Source of the DNA: Clostridia bacterium
Lineage (GTDB): Bacteria > Bacillota > Clostridia > Oscillospirales > Acutalibacteraceae
Direction: 5' to 3'
Length of the DNA: 18,078 bases
NCBI GenBank assembly: GCA_900769375.1
Contig: CAAGGN010000258.1
Location: 1 to 18,078 of the forward strand
Shown here one piece after another: positions 1-7,828 of this stretch. The stretch's first letter is position 1. Each line of letters begins with the position of its first letter. A program made the position numbers and the translations under genes. The notes under the pieces are model-generated. The model worked only from the letters and a program-made list of their open reading frames with translations, was not told the DNA's origin and made no database searches.

Positions 1-230
1 CTGCGGTCGCCCTTATCGGTGAAGGTATACATCTCCTTCTGAACAACGTCGGTCGTATCGCCGACACTCTTGGTAAATACCTCGGTATGCTCGAAAACGG
101 GCACCCTTATTTCTCTGAATCCGTAAAGACGGGAAACATCAAGCATTTTTCCCTCGACAAACTGTCTTTCGTGACTGTCGGCGGGAAGTAAATCGTTTGT
201 GCCCTTAACGGCACGGTTTATTTCTGCCAT
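1..230 (-). CDS. hisS: Histidine--tRNA ligase, N-terminal part (cut by window edge)
   Basis: Class II aminoacyl-tRNA synthetase that charges tRNA-His with histidine in the cytoplasm. Only the first 76 codons are inside the window. Translating the minus strand from the ATG at 230-228 gives a start MAEINRAVKGTNDLLP, then YGFREIRVPVFEHTEVF and VGDTTDVVQKEMYTF. These match the HisRS N-terminal pattern (KGT.D.LP; class II motif 1 region YG..EI..P.FE.TE.F; the VGE/DTTD-V-KEMYTF block). The gene starts 17 bases after the mgsA stop, so it is probably co-transcribed with minD and mgsA. No T-box leader fits in this gap, so histidine-responsive control would have to act elsewhere. Family identity is clear; the rest of the gene is not visible. 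Confidence 0.93.
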   Translation of the reverse strand, partial: MAEINRAVKGTNDLLPADSHERQFVEGKMLDVSRLYGFREIRVPVFEHTEVFTKSVGDTTDVVQKEMYTFTDKGDR

Positions 231-247
231 AAATTTAAAACTCCAAA

Positions 248-649
248 TCAGGATTTTTTAATAATATCGCGCCAATCAAGGTCGCCGCGTTCAAGACCGT
301 GGATAAGCACCTCGGCAGTGGCGATATTGGTGGCAACGGGAATGTTATGAACGTCGCAAAGGCGAAGGAGAACACTCTCATCGGGGTCATTTGGTCTTGG
401 GTTGAGGGGGTCTCTGAAGAGAAGGAGAAGGTCGATTTCATTGCAGCCGATACGAGCGGCAATTTGCTGAGAACCACCTTGGGACCCGCCTAAAAACTGA
501 ATGATATCAAGTCCTGTGGCTTCGGAAACAAACTTACCCGTGGCTCCGGTAGCAACAATATTATGCTTGCTTAAAATTCCACAGTAAGCGATACAGAACT
601 GTACCATAATTTCTTTTTTGGCATCGTGTGCGATTAGTGCTATTGTCAT
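248..649 (-). CDS. mgsA: Methylglyoxal synthase family protein with substituted active-site residues
   Basis: Methylglyoxal synthase converts dihydroxyacetone phosphate to methylglyoxal and phosphate, a bypass of lower glycolysis. The 133-residue product aligns without gaps to E. coli MgsA with a constant offset of 11. Kept: His8 (E. coli His19), Lys12 (Lys23), Thr34 and Thr37 (Thr45, Thr48), Gly55 (Gly66), Asp80 (Asp91), Asp90 (Asp101). Changed: Ser60 replaces the catalytic base Asp71 (GGSQQ instead of GGDQQ), Asn87 replaces His98, Ala36 replaces Thr47. The ATG at 649 has a GGGGGT ribosome-binding site seven bases upstream and the reading frame is intact, so this is a variant and not a decayed gene. 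It lies between minD and hisS in one short operon; mgsA beside cell-shape genes is usual in Clostridia. The family call is sure; whether it still makes methylglyoxal is open. Confidence 0.88.
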   Translation of the reverse strand: MTIALIAHDAKKEIMVQFCIAYCGILSKHNIVATGATGKFVSEATGLDIIQFLGGSQGGSQQIAARIGCNEIDLLLLFRDPLNPRPNDPDESVLLRLCDVHNIPVATNIATAEVLIHGLERGDLDWRDIIKKS

Positions 650-673
650 AAAAATGACCCCCTTATTTTAATT

Positions 674-1405
674 TTATATTTTCTTGGGTTTGGGCAGGCG
701 TACCGTTTCGCCTAAAAGCCGCCTTGCTATGCGGTTAACGGCTTTAAAAGCCCTTTTTCTCGGGTGCAACTTATGATTGACAGAAAGAAGCATTAACTCA
801 CTGTCGGCGGGAATAACCCCTAAAAGTCGCATGCCCGAAATATCAATGATATCATCGATATTTCTATATGTGCCGCTTTTAATGAGTTCCATATCAAAGC
901 GGTTGAGAACAAGTCGTGGGTCACATTCGGTTTCGGGCAACCTATCGCAAACTATACCTGCATCTCTGACGGATACAGGGTCCGGGTTGCAGACCGCAAT
1001 AAACTGAGTGTGACGCGGTAATACATTATATAAATTAAAGTCAAGCCCTGCGGGAAAATCAAGGATTATGACGTCGTAGCGGGGCATTAGCTTTTCGATA
1101 AGCTCTTTAAATAGGTCGGGATTTATTTCCCCCGTATTTCGCGGCGCAGGGATAAGATGAATATTCCTTTGCTTGTCCATTTCATAAAGCGCATCTTCAA
1201 TATCGGCGCCCCTTAATATATCGGAAAGGTCGAAAACAATGCGGTCATCGAGATTTAAAAATAAATCTAAGCTGCGAAGCCCTTCGTCCATATCTACAAG
1301 CAGAACGCTTTTATTAAGTTGCGCAAAACTCAGGGCCAAAGAAACCGAAACGGTAGATTTACCCGTGCCGCCTTTCCCCGAGGTAGTTGCTAATAAAAGG
1401 GCCAT
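674..1405 (-). CDS. minD: MinD-like septum-site ATPase (deviant Walker A)
   Basis: Membrane-binding ATPase of the MinD/ParA superfamily; MinD positions the division inhibitor MinC. In 243 residues it shows the deviant Walker A GKGGTGKST (Lys11 signature, Lys16), the MinD-type block DMDEGLRSLDLFL near 38-50, a Walker B region DFPAGLD, and NPDPVSVRDA, which matches MinD (NPE.SSVRD) better than ParA or Soj. The C-terminus (about 218-234, KAVNRIARRLLGETV) alternates hydrophobic and basic residues and could form the amphipathic membrane-targeting helix of MinD. It is somewhat shorter than typical MinD (about 265). The ATG follows GAGGTG with suitable spacing and has its own promoter at 1428-1456. 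The neighbours are mrdA upstream and mgsA downstream; minC and minE are not in the window. It could be a MinD paralogue with another partner. Confidence 0.82.
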   Translation of the reverse strand: MALLLATTSGKGGTGKSTVSVSLALSFAQLNKSVLLVDMDEGLRSLDLFLNLDDRIVFDLSDILRGADIEDALYEMDKQRNIHLIPAPRNTGEINPDLFKELIEKLMPRYDVIILDFPAGLDFNLYNVLPRHTQFIAVCNPDPVSVRDAGIVCDRLPETECDPRLVLNRFDMELIKSGTYRNIDDIIDISGMRLLGVIPADSELMLLSVNHKLHPRKRAFKAVNRIARRLLGETVRLPKPKKI

Positions 1406-1427
1406 ATTTTCACCTCATTAGTTTTAG

Positions 1428-1456
1428 ATTTTATCACAAATTCTGGTTTCAGTCAA
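1428..1456 (-). promoter_or_regulatory. Sigma-A-type promoter for minD-mgsA-hisS
   Basis: On the minus strand TTGACT (1456-1451), a 17-base spacer and TAAAAT (1433-1428), with TGA directly before the -10 (extended -10). The predicted start is about 1421, just ahead of the GAGGTG ribosome-binding site of minD. It fills the 58-base gap after the mrdA stop. No terminator hairpin is visible in this gap, so read-through from mrdA also seems possible. Confidence 0.72.
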
Positions 1457-1463
1457 CAAAAGT

Positions 1464-3446
1464 TTACTTTAAAACTGTATTTGGAACAGTGTCTTCTTTA
1501 TTGTTTCCTTCGCTAAAGAAATAAGCATCCAAAAGAGATTTAACGATGGAGCCCGCGGAATAACCCGAATCACCGTGCTCGAGAATTACAGATATGGCAA
1601 CCTGAGGATTATCGTAGGGGGCAAATACTATATAGGTACTGTGGTCAGCGCCCTTGTTGGTCTGGCTTGTTCCCGTTTTACCGCCGATTTTAATGCCGTA
1701 ATCCGCAAATACCGCGCTACCTGTACCGTCGACCGTAACCGAAAGCATACCCTGCTTTACTGATTCTAAGGTTGAATCCTTAATAGAAACTTTATTGATA
1801 ACTTCGGGTTTACGCTTTTCGTAGGTCTTTGAAAGGTCGTAGGAAACGATCTTATCTATTAAGGTTGCTTTATAGTGGGTGCCGCCGTTAGCAAAGGTGG
1901 CGGCGTAATTAGCAAGTTGTAAAGGTGTAAAGGCGTTTAACTGGCCGATGGATATCTGTAGAGTATCGCCGCCTAAAGTATCGCTGGCGGGCTCTACTAA
2001 AATACCTTTTGAGTCGTCAACCTCAACGCCCGTATAAGTGCCGAGGCCAAACTGCTTATAATAATCCGTAAGGGTAGTTCCCCCGATTCTTCGACCTAAA
2101 TCAAAGAAGAAGTAGTTGCAGCTCTTTGAAAGGGCGGTGGTAAGGTTAATTGAGCCGTGATAATGCAAGCATTTGGGCTTGTAATCAGCAAAGTAATCGT
2201 AAACCTGAACGCAACGAATGGCTTCACCGTCGTGATAAAGCCCCTTTTCAATGGCGGCGGTGGCAACTATGGGCTTAATGGTAGAGCCAATGGGGTAAAC
2301 ACCCTGGAAGGCTCGGTTTGTAAGGGGCTTTCTGGGGTCGCTAACGAGTTCCTCGAACTTTTCACCTAAGGTTGCCGAGTCATAGGTGGGGTAGTTTGCG
2401 GCGCAGATTATTCCGCCCGTATCAATATCTATCATAACTGCGCTTCCCGCAACGGCTGAGCCGCCTCTTGACCTTAGGTCAAGAATGGTGGTTTCAAGGG
2501 CGTTTTGCGCAGTTCTTTGAATACTTCTGTCAAGGGTAAGCATAACGGTCTTACCCGATATGGGTTCCTTGGTGATCTCTTTTTCTATAATACTGCCGTC
2601 AGAATCGAGATAGTAGGTGATTTCGCCGTCAATACCGCGAAGGTATTCCTCGGCATAATGCTCAATACCGCTTTTGCCTACTTTGTCGTTAAAGGAATAA
2701 CCGCGGGCTTTATAGTTTTCGCCCTTATCCCAGTCCTCCTCATATATAGGACCAACAGAGCCGATTATATTAACGGCCAGAGAGGTATCGACGTACTGTC
2801 TGAAGGGGCAGACATCAACGGTAACGCCGTCAAGCATAAAGCCCGATTCGCTTATTTTTCTCATAAGCTCGGTGGGGATATCCTCGGCAAAGGTATATGG
2901 GTAGGAGATGGAAAAGCTGGCGATTTCCATACTGTACCTAACGCCCATAATTTTTCTTTGGCTTAATTTATCGTAATCTTCAAGGTCATATCTTTCCACA
3001 AGTCGTTTAAAGCAGTTATCGGCAGTGGCATAGTGGTTAAGCTTTAAAGTAGAAATAAGCTTATCGGTAGACTCGCCCTCCTTAAAATCAAAGGGAGCAG
3101 AGGTGTTTATAGGTAGCTTGTCCGTATATTCTGTCTCGTAGGAATTAAAGGTATCAATAAGCGATAAAATAACGTCGTTAAGATTATCTTTAACATAGGC
3201 CTTATTGAAAACTACGTTATATCCGTCACGGTTAACGGCGATTTGACGGCCAAAGCTATCAATGATTTCTCCTCTGGGCGCTTTAAGCACGGCGGTTCTT
3301 ACGGTGGTGCTTCCTGCAACGGAGGAGTATTTAGAGGCATTTATTATCTGCAAAGAGTAAATCCTAAAGGTATAGATGAGCATAGCGATAATAAGTATAA
3401 CCGAAAGAACGGTTAAGGACGTTTGTCTGTCGCGCTTAAAGGGCAT
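1464..3446 (-). CDS. mrdA: Penicillin-binding protein 2 (peptidoglycan transpeptidase of the elongasome)
   Basis: Class B PBP that cross-links peptidoglycan during rod elongation, anchored in the membrane with its catalytic domain outside. The 660-residue product has a cytoplasmic start, one membrane helix (about 12-32), the PBP dimer/pedestal domain with the APRGEIIDSFGR motif near 57, and a transpeptidase domain with SxxK (STIK, Ser388), SxN (SCN, 442-444) and KTG (KTGT, 590-593). All three catalytic motifs are intact. I chose the ATG at 3446 because GAGGTG lies six bases upstream; the in-frame GTG at 3455 is part of that ribosome-binding site and would add three residues. It is the last gene of the polA-to-mrdA run, 33 bases after mreD. 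The partner glycosyltransferase RodA is not in the window. Confidence 0.93.
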   Translation of the reverse strand: MPFKRDRQTSLTVLSVILIIAMLIYTFRIYSLQIINASKYSSVAGSTTVRTAVLKAPRGEIIDSFGRQIAVNRDGYNVVFNKAYVKDNLNDVILSLIDTFNSYETEYTDKLPINTSAPFDFKEGESTDKLISTLKLNHYATADNCFKRLVERYDLEDYDKLSQRKIMGVRYSMEIASFSISYPYTFAEDIPTELMRKISESGFMLDGVTVDVCPFRQYVDTSLAVNIIGSVGPIYEEDWDKGENYKARGYSFNDKVGKSGIEHYAEEYLRGIDGEITYYLDSDGSIIEKEITKEPISGKTVMLTLDRSIQRTAQNALETTILDLRSRGGSAVAGSAVMIDIDTGGIICAANYPTYDSATLGEKFEELVSDPRKPLTNRAFQGVYPIGSTIKPIVATAAIEKGLYHDGEAIRCVQVYDYFADYKPKCLHYHGSINLTTALSKSCNYFFFDLGRRIGGTTLTDYYKQFGLGTYTGVEVDDSKGILVEPASDTLGGDTLQISIGQLNAFTPLQLANYAATFANGGTHYKATLIDKIVSYDLSKTYEKRKPEVINKVSIKDSTLESVKQGMLSVTVDGTGSAVFADYGIKIGGKTGTSQTNKGADHSTYIVFAPYDNPQVAISVILEHGDSGYSAGSIVKSLLDAYFFSEGNNKEDTVPNTVLK

Positions 3447-3479
3447 AGAGTTCACCTCGCTTTTGTTAGTTTATAAGCT

Positions 3480-3995
3480 CTACTGATTAATCAAATATTT
3501 GAAAATAGCTCTTTCAAAATAATAGAAGGGGATTATGAAAACCGTGGTATAAACCGCGGAGGGTAATGCGGATTTAAATAAAAAGGCAATGCTTTCGGCG
3601 GCGCCTATGTTAAGCCCGTAGAAAATCAACCATCTCGTTCCGAAAAGCAAAATCGAACAAATAAGGCAGATAACAATGGCGGCGCGAAGATTATTATTAA
3701 AAATATATCTTGAAGCCACCGTAACAAAGAGCGCCGAAAGGAAAAAGAGTATCGTATAGAAAATAGAACCGTTTGCGCTTCCCGAATCCATAAAGATTCC
3801 AAGGAAAAGTCCCGCAAAGCAGGAACTCCATTCGGTCGCAAACATAGAAAAGGCGATTAAAAGCGCAAAAACCGAGAAGGGATTGGCGCCGCCTATATTA
3901 AAGGGGCGAAAGCCTGTATTGTGCGCGAAGGCAAGAATTAAAAACAAAAGAAAATTTACACCCTCGGCAAATAACCGTTCACCTTTTCGGGTCAT
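3480..3995 (-). CDS. mreD: Rod shape-determining membrane protein MreD
   Basis: Integral membrane component of the Mre elongasome, thought to link MreC and the cell-wall enzymes to MreB filaments. The 171-residue product is almost all hydrophobic, with about five to six membrane segments. The family has little sequence conservation, so the call rests mainly on hydropathy, length (usual 160-180) and position between mreC and mrdA. A pattern GLFLGIFMD after the second to third helix fits the G..LG...D signature seen in many MreD proteins. The start ATG directly abuts the TAA of mreC, with GGGAGG inside the end of mreC, so translation is probably coupled. Confidence 0.87.
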   Translation of the reverse strand: MTRKGERLFAEGVNFLLFLILAFAHNTGFRPFNIGGANPFSVFALLIAFSMFATEWSSCFAGLFLGIFMDSGSANGSIFYTILFFLSALFVTVASRYIFNNNLRAAIVICLICSILLFGTRWLIFYGLNIGAAESIAFLFKSALPSAVYTTVFIIPFYYFERAIFKYLINQ

Positions 3996-4859
3996 TTATT
4001 TTCCCTCCCCACTGGGTGTGATGCCGCCCTGACCTTCAAAATCGGTTATTACCATAACGTCGCGGATATTTCCCATATCAACAAAGGGCTCAACGTCGGC
4101 ATAAACCGAGGTATTATACTCATCGGAGCCGATGACTGTTACCGAGCCGATTAAAAGTCCTTCAGGGAAAATACCCTCACCCGAGGTAACAACGTAGTCA
4201 CCGATGGCAACATTGCAGGAGCGGGCAAGGTTATAAAAGCGGCAAAGTCCATCTTCCGAAAGGTCTATTCTTCCCGAAACAATTCCCGAGTCGCCCGTGC
4301 GGTTATCAAGGGCGCCAACAGTCAGGTCGGGATTTAAAATTGTGGCAACCTTAGCGGTGGTAAGACCAACCTCGGTAACGAAGCCAACAAGGCCTTCCTT
4401 GGTAATAACGGGATCGTAAACGGCAACTCCCGCTAAAGTGCCTCTGTTAATAAGAAAAGAAGCGAAGGGATCATCATTATCCCTTGAAATCAAGTTGGCA
4501 GAAGCAAATTTAAAATCGGGATTTTGCTCTTTGAGTTCGATAAACTCCTTAAGCTCTTCGTTTTCCTTTTGAAGTTGCTCGTAGTCAGCCATTTGCTCGC
4601 GAAGTTTATTCAATTCTTCCTCAAGCTCGGCATTTTGGAGCATAAGCTGATTACCGTCGCTAATAGTTTTGGAAAAATCCGAAAATAAATTAGAAATAGA
4701 CGTACCAAGAGAGCGAAATGGCGCAGTAACGGTGCCTATTATATCGGCGCCCGGCGCCATACTTTTCCCTAAAATTCCGAAAATAGCAGAGATAATCACT
4801 ATGGAAAGGAAAACACTTATAATGATTTTAAACTGTCTGCTGCGAAAGAAAAATCGCAT
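3996..4859 (-). CDS. mreC: Rod shape-determining protein MreC
   Basis: Bitopic elongasome scaffold that organises PBP2 and other wall enzymes on the outer face of the membrane. The 287-residue product shows a short basic N-terminus (RSRQFK), one membrane helix at about 11-31, a coiled coil at about 68-113 rich in Glu/Leu/Lys heptads, and the two beta-barrel-like C-terminal subdomains (for example FLINRGTLAGV, TKEGLVGFVTEVG, VTSGEGIFPEGLLIGSV, the last being the most diagnostic MreC segment). The ATG has AAGGAG upstream. It lies 18 bases after mreB and touches mreD. Length is normal for the family. Confidence 0.94.
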   Translation of the reverse strand: MRFFFRSRQFKIIISVFLSIVIISAIFGILGKSMAPGADIIGTVTAPFRSLGTSISNLFSDFSKTISDGNQLMLQNAELEEELNKLREQMADYEQLQKENEELKEFIELKEQNPDFKFASANLISRDNDDPFASFLINRGTLAGVAVYDPVITKEGLVGFVTEVGLTTAKVATILNPDLTVGALDNRTGDSGIVSGRIDLSEDGLCRFYNLARSCNVAIGDYVVTSGEGIFPEGLLIGSVTVIGSDEYNTSVYADVEPFVDMGNIRDVMVITDFEGQGGITPSGEGK

Positions 4860-4877
4860 TATTATATCTCCTTAAAA

Positions 4878-5897
4878 TTATCTGAAGCGGCGTCCGCGGC
4901 GGAAGGTGTAATTTCTAAAGCCGTTATCGCCTTCAAGGCGTTTTTGTGTTCCTATAACAACGCAGTCGAGAGGGTTTGCGGCAACCGAAACCGGCATACC
5001 CGTTTCCTCGGCAATAAGCTCGGCAAGACCGCGAAGTAAAGCGCCGCCGCCCGTAAGGGTAATACCCGTATCAATAATATCGGCGGAAAGCTCAGGGGGT
5101 GTTTTTTCAAGGGTAGTGCGGATTGTGTCGATAATTTCCGTGACGGTATCGGCCATAGCATTTCTTACTTCTTCAGATGAAATAGTAACGTTTTTAGGTA
5201 ATCCATCAACAAGGTTACGTCCCCTGATTTCGATGGATTTCTCGTTTTCATAGGGCTTAGCAGAACCTATTTCTATCTTAATCTGTTCTGCTGTGCGCTC
5301 ACCGATAAGCAGATTGTGCTTCTTTCTTATGTAGCCGATAATGGCTTCGTCAAGGTCGTCACCGCCCATACGAATAGACTGGGAGGTAACAATATCACCA
5401 AGGGAGATAATGGCTACCTCACTGGTACCGCCGCCTATATCAACTATCATATTACCGGTAGCTTCCCAAACGGGAAGGCCTGCGCCTACTGCGGCCGCCA
5501 TTGGCTCCTCAACCAAATCGATATCGGTAGCGCCCGCCTGCTTGGCGGCATCGTAAACGGCGCGGCTTTCAACTTCGGTAACACCCGTGGGTATACAAAT
5601 AACCATTCTTACTCTTGAAACAAAGGAGCCCTTTAAGGCGTCGCGGATAAATCTTTTAAGCATTGCTGCAGTAACGTCAAAGTCGGCAATAACACCGTTT
5701 TTGAGAGGACGAACTGCGATAATGGATCCGGGGGTGCGCCCTATCATCTCCTTTGCCTCTTTACCAACGGCTCTTACGGCGTCGTTGGTCATATCGTAGG
5801 CAACAACCGATGGCTCTCTTGTTATAATACCCTTGCCCTTAACACAAACCAAGGTGTTAGCGGTGCCAAGGTCAACACCTATATCTCTTGTAAACAT
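4878..5897 (-). CDS. mreB: Actin-like rod shape-determining protein MreB
   Basis: Bacterial actin that forms membrane-bound filaments and steers lateral wall synthesis. The 339-residue product has the actin-fold nucleotide motifs: phosphate 1 (DIGVDLGTANTLV, 5-17), phosphate 2 (DIGGGTSEVAII, about 153-164) and the adenosine motif (TGGGALLRGL, about 284-293). VEEPMAAAVGAGLPV is the usual MreB segment. The last ten residues, YTFRRGRRFR, form a strongly basic tail beyond the usual end; I do not recognise a function for it. AGGAG stands ahead of the ATG. It is 11 bases downstream of the lipid kinase gene and leads the classic mreBCD order. Confidence 0.96.
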   Translation of the reverse strand: MFTRDIGVDLGTANTLVCVKGKGIITREPSVVAYDMTNDAVRAVGKEAKEMIGRTPGSIIAVRPLKNGVIADFDVTAAMLKRFIRDALKGSFVSRVRMVICIPTGVTEVESRAVYDAAKQAGATDIDLVEEPMAAAVGAGLPVWEATGNMIVDIGGGTSEVAIISLGDIVTSQSIRMGGDDLDEAIIGYIRKKHNLLIGERTAEQIKIEIGSAKPYENEKSIEIRGRNLVDGLPKNVTISSEEVRNAMADTVTEIIDTIRTTLEKTPPELSADIIDTGITLTGGGALLRGLAELIAEETGMPVSVAANPLDCVVIGTQKRLEGDNGFRNYTFRRGRRFR

Positions 5898-5908
5898 ATT
5901 TAAAACTC

Positions 5909-6808
5909 CTAACTTTCAGGTACTATCAGCTTGATAGCAGAGTGAATATTTTCGATTTTTATTTCTTCCTTGCCTTCAGCATATTCGCCGTCAAGGGTCC
6001 AGGAAACATCGGCGCCGCCTGAAACAACGATTGATTTAGTATGGAAAAATTCAATTCCCTTGCGGTCTAAATCCTGACGGATAATACCGTCAATGATGGA
6101 TTGAAACTCGGTAATGTTTTCGGGCTTTTTAATTAGAACAACCTCAAAAAGTCCGTCGTTAAGTTTAACGGTTGCTTCGTTGAATTTAACGATACCGCCT
6201 ACCGACATGGAATTTGAAATTGCGCCGAAAAGGAAATCACCTTCTATTTCTTTTTCGTCTGAGGTGAATTTAAGATGTATTGGTTTTATATTTCCTAAGC
6301 TCTTTATGCCTTCGAAGAAATATGCCGCCTGACCTAAAACGTTTTTGACGTCCTGAGGCGCAGAATAGGAAGCTTCGGTAAAGGCGCCGAAGGATGCGGT
6401 ATAAGAGAAGTATTTATCGCCGAATTTGCCTATATCAAGTTCGACTATTTCGCCATGGACTATATCCTTTGCGGCCTCGGGGATATTTCTTGCAATATTT
6501 AGTCCCGATGACCACTCGTTAAGGGTACCTGAAGGGATATAACCGAGGGTGCATTTAACGCCTGACTGCATAAGTCCCGTAATAACCTCGTTAAGAGTTC
6601 CGTCGCCACCGCATACGACTACGCGGTCATATTCGCCCTGCTTTATTGCGGCCGCCCTTACCGTACCGTCACCTCTTGTTTTGGTGGGGTAAACGGTAAC
6701 CTCAAAGCCACCTTGAGAAAAGATTTCGGTAACCTTTAAAAGTTGGGTTTTCATTTTTTCTCTGCCCGATTTGGGATTAACTATTAAAAGAAGCTTTTTG
6801 TTTTCCAT
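5909..6808 (-). CDS. Diacylglycerol/lipid kinase of the YegS/DagK (LCB5) family
   Basis: Lipid kinase that phosphorylates a membrane lipid, most likely diacylglycerol to phosphatidate, returning it to phospholipid synthesis. The 299-residue product carries the N-terminal NPKSGR motif (11-16), the nucleotide-binding GGDGTLNEV (67-75), and PSGTLNEW (92-99), a slightly altered form of the usual P.GT.NDF/A. The C-terminal half has the beta-sandwich domain with SVGGIVKFN and the late WTLDGE motif. Substrate cannot be told from sequence: DagK, YegS and sphingosine-kinase-like members look alike, so no symbol is given. It sits between tsaD (12 bases) and mreB (11 bases), in the same operon as the wall-elongation genes, where recycling of diacylglycerol released by envelope synthesis would make sense (inference). 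Confidence 0.86.
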   Translation of the reverse strand: MENKKLLLIVNPKSGREKMKTQLLKVTEIFSQGGFEVTVYPTKTRGDGTVRAAAIKQGEYDRVVVCGGDGTLNEVITGLMQSGVKCTLGYIPSGTLNEWSSGLNIARNIPEAAKDIVHGEIVELDIGKFGDKYFSYTASFGAFTEASYSAPQDVKNVLGQAAYFFEGIKSLGNIKPIHLKFTSDEKEIEGDFLFGAISNSMSVGGIVKFNEATVKLNDGLFEVVLIKKPENITEFQSIIDGIIRQDLDRKGIEFFHTKSIVVSGGADVSWTLDGEYAEGKEEIKIENIHSAIKLIVPES

Positions 6809-6820
6809 AAATATTCTCCT

Positions 6821-7828
6821 TTACCGATAGTCAATAGGAAGGGTGGCGGTAGCGTTAAGATTGCTGTCCGCCGTGTTTCCGCTTAAAAATTCGTAATAAC
6901 CTTGAACTCCAACCATTGCGGCATTATCTCCGCAGTATTTAAGTTCGGGGTAGTAAAGCTCAATGCCTTCTTCTTTACAGATTTCGCTCATTCGGCTCCG
7001 TAGCTCACTGTTGGCCGAAACTCCCCCCGCAAGACAAAGGGTTTTATAGCCCTTATCCTTGACGGCTTTAATAGTGTTATTAATCAGCATATCGCAAACC
7101 CGCTCACGTACCGTAGCGGCAAGAACGGGGATATCGATTTCTTCATCTTTTTGCTTGGCGTTATGAACAAGATTTATAACCGCCGTTTTAAGTCCCGAAA
7201 AGCTAAAATTATATTCACCGCACGGAGACTTGGGATAGGGAAGGGGATATTTTTTGAAATCCGATTTTGTAGCAATTTTATCAAGTGTAACGCCGCCCGG
7301 ATATTCGAGTCCGAGAGAGCGGGCGGTTTTATCGAAGCATTCGCCCGCCGCGTCATCAAGGGTGGCGCCGATAGGTGAAAACTTGGTATAATCGCTGACC
7401 TCGGTAATAATCGTATTGCCCCCCGAAACCGTTAGGCATAAGAAGGGCGGCTTGAGGTCAGTATTAGTTATATAGTTTGCCGCTATATGAGAGCGGAGAT
7501 GGTGAACGGGAATAAGAGGAACATTTAAAGAAAGGGCAAGACCCTTTGCAAAATTTACGCCAACAAGCAAAGCTCCGATAAGACCTGGGGCAAAGGTGAC
7601 TGCAACGGCATCAATTTCCTCATAGGTAATACCCGCCGCCTTTATCGCCTCATCGCATACGGCTCCAATGGCCTCAGTATGCCTTCTTGAAGCAATTTCA
7701 GGCACAACGCCTCCGTAAATACGGTGTTCTTCTATTTGGGTTGATATTATATTGGATAAAATTTCCCGTTCTCTTGTAACGGCAACAGAGGTTTCGTCAC
7801 AGGAGGATTCAATACTTAAAATTATCAT
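6821..7828 (-). CDS. tsaD: tRNA N6-adenosine threonylcarbamoyltransferase
   Basis: TsaD transfers the threonylcarbamoyl group to A37 of ANN-decoding tRNAs (t6A), together with TsaB and TsaE in bacteria. The 335-residue product begins with the usual ESSCDETSVA, has GGVVPEIASRRH (39-50), the metal-binding HxxxH (His110, His114) and the third metal ligand Asp301 in CGDNAA, plus AGGVSAN (267-273). Two normally constant spots differ: the HLEGH segment reads HLRSH, and SGGHT reads SGGNT (Asn138). The ATG abuts the TAA of the upstream phosphatase-RimI gene, so the two are probably translationally coupled. tsaB and tsaE, frequent neighbours of rimI and tsaD, are not here. Confidence 0.95.
   Translation of the reverse strand: MIILSIESSCDETSVAVTREREILSNIISTQIEEHRIYGGVVPEIASRRHTEAIGAVCDEAIKAAGITYEEIDAVAVTFAPGLIGALLVGVNFAKGLALSLNVPLIPVHHLRSHIAANYITNTDLKPPFLCLTVSGGNTIITEVSDYTKFSPIGATLDDAAGECFDKTARSLGLEYPGGVTLDKIATKSDFKKYPLPYPKSPCGEYNFSFSGLKTAVINLVHNAKQKDEEIDIPVLAATVRERVCDMLINNTIKAVKDKGYKTLCLAGGVSANSELRSRMSEICKEEGIELYYPELKYCGDNAAMVGVQGYYEFLSGNTADSNLNATATLPIDYR

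Noticed and set aside
231..247. T-box leader for hisS
   Set aside because: Only 17 bases separate mgsA and hisS, far too short for a T-box.
2505..2966. 153-codon plus-strand frame inside mrdA
   Set aside because: Antisense shadow of the PBP2 gene, whose three catalytic motifs are intact on the minus strand.
3447..3455. GTG start adding three residues to PBP2 (and the same case at 17455-17463 for the XRE gene)
   Set aside because: In both cases the GTG is part of the GAGGTG ribosome-binding site that serves a start codon six bases downstream.
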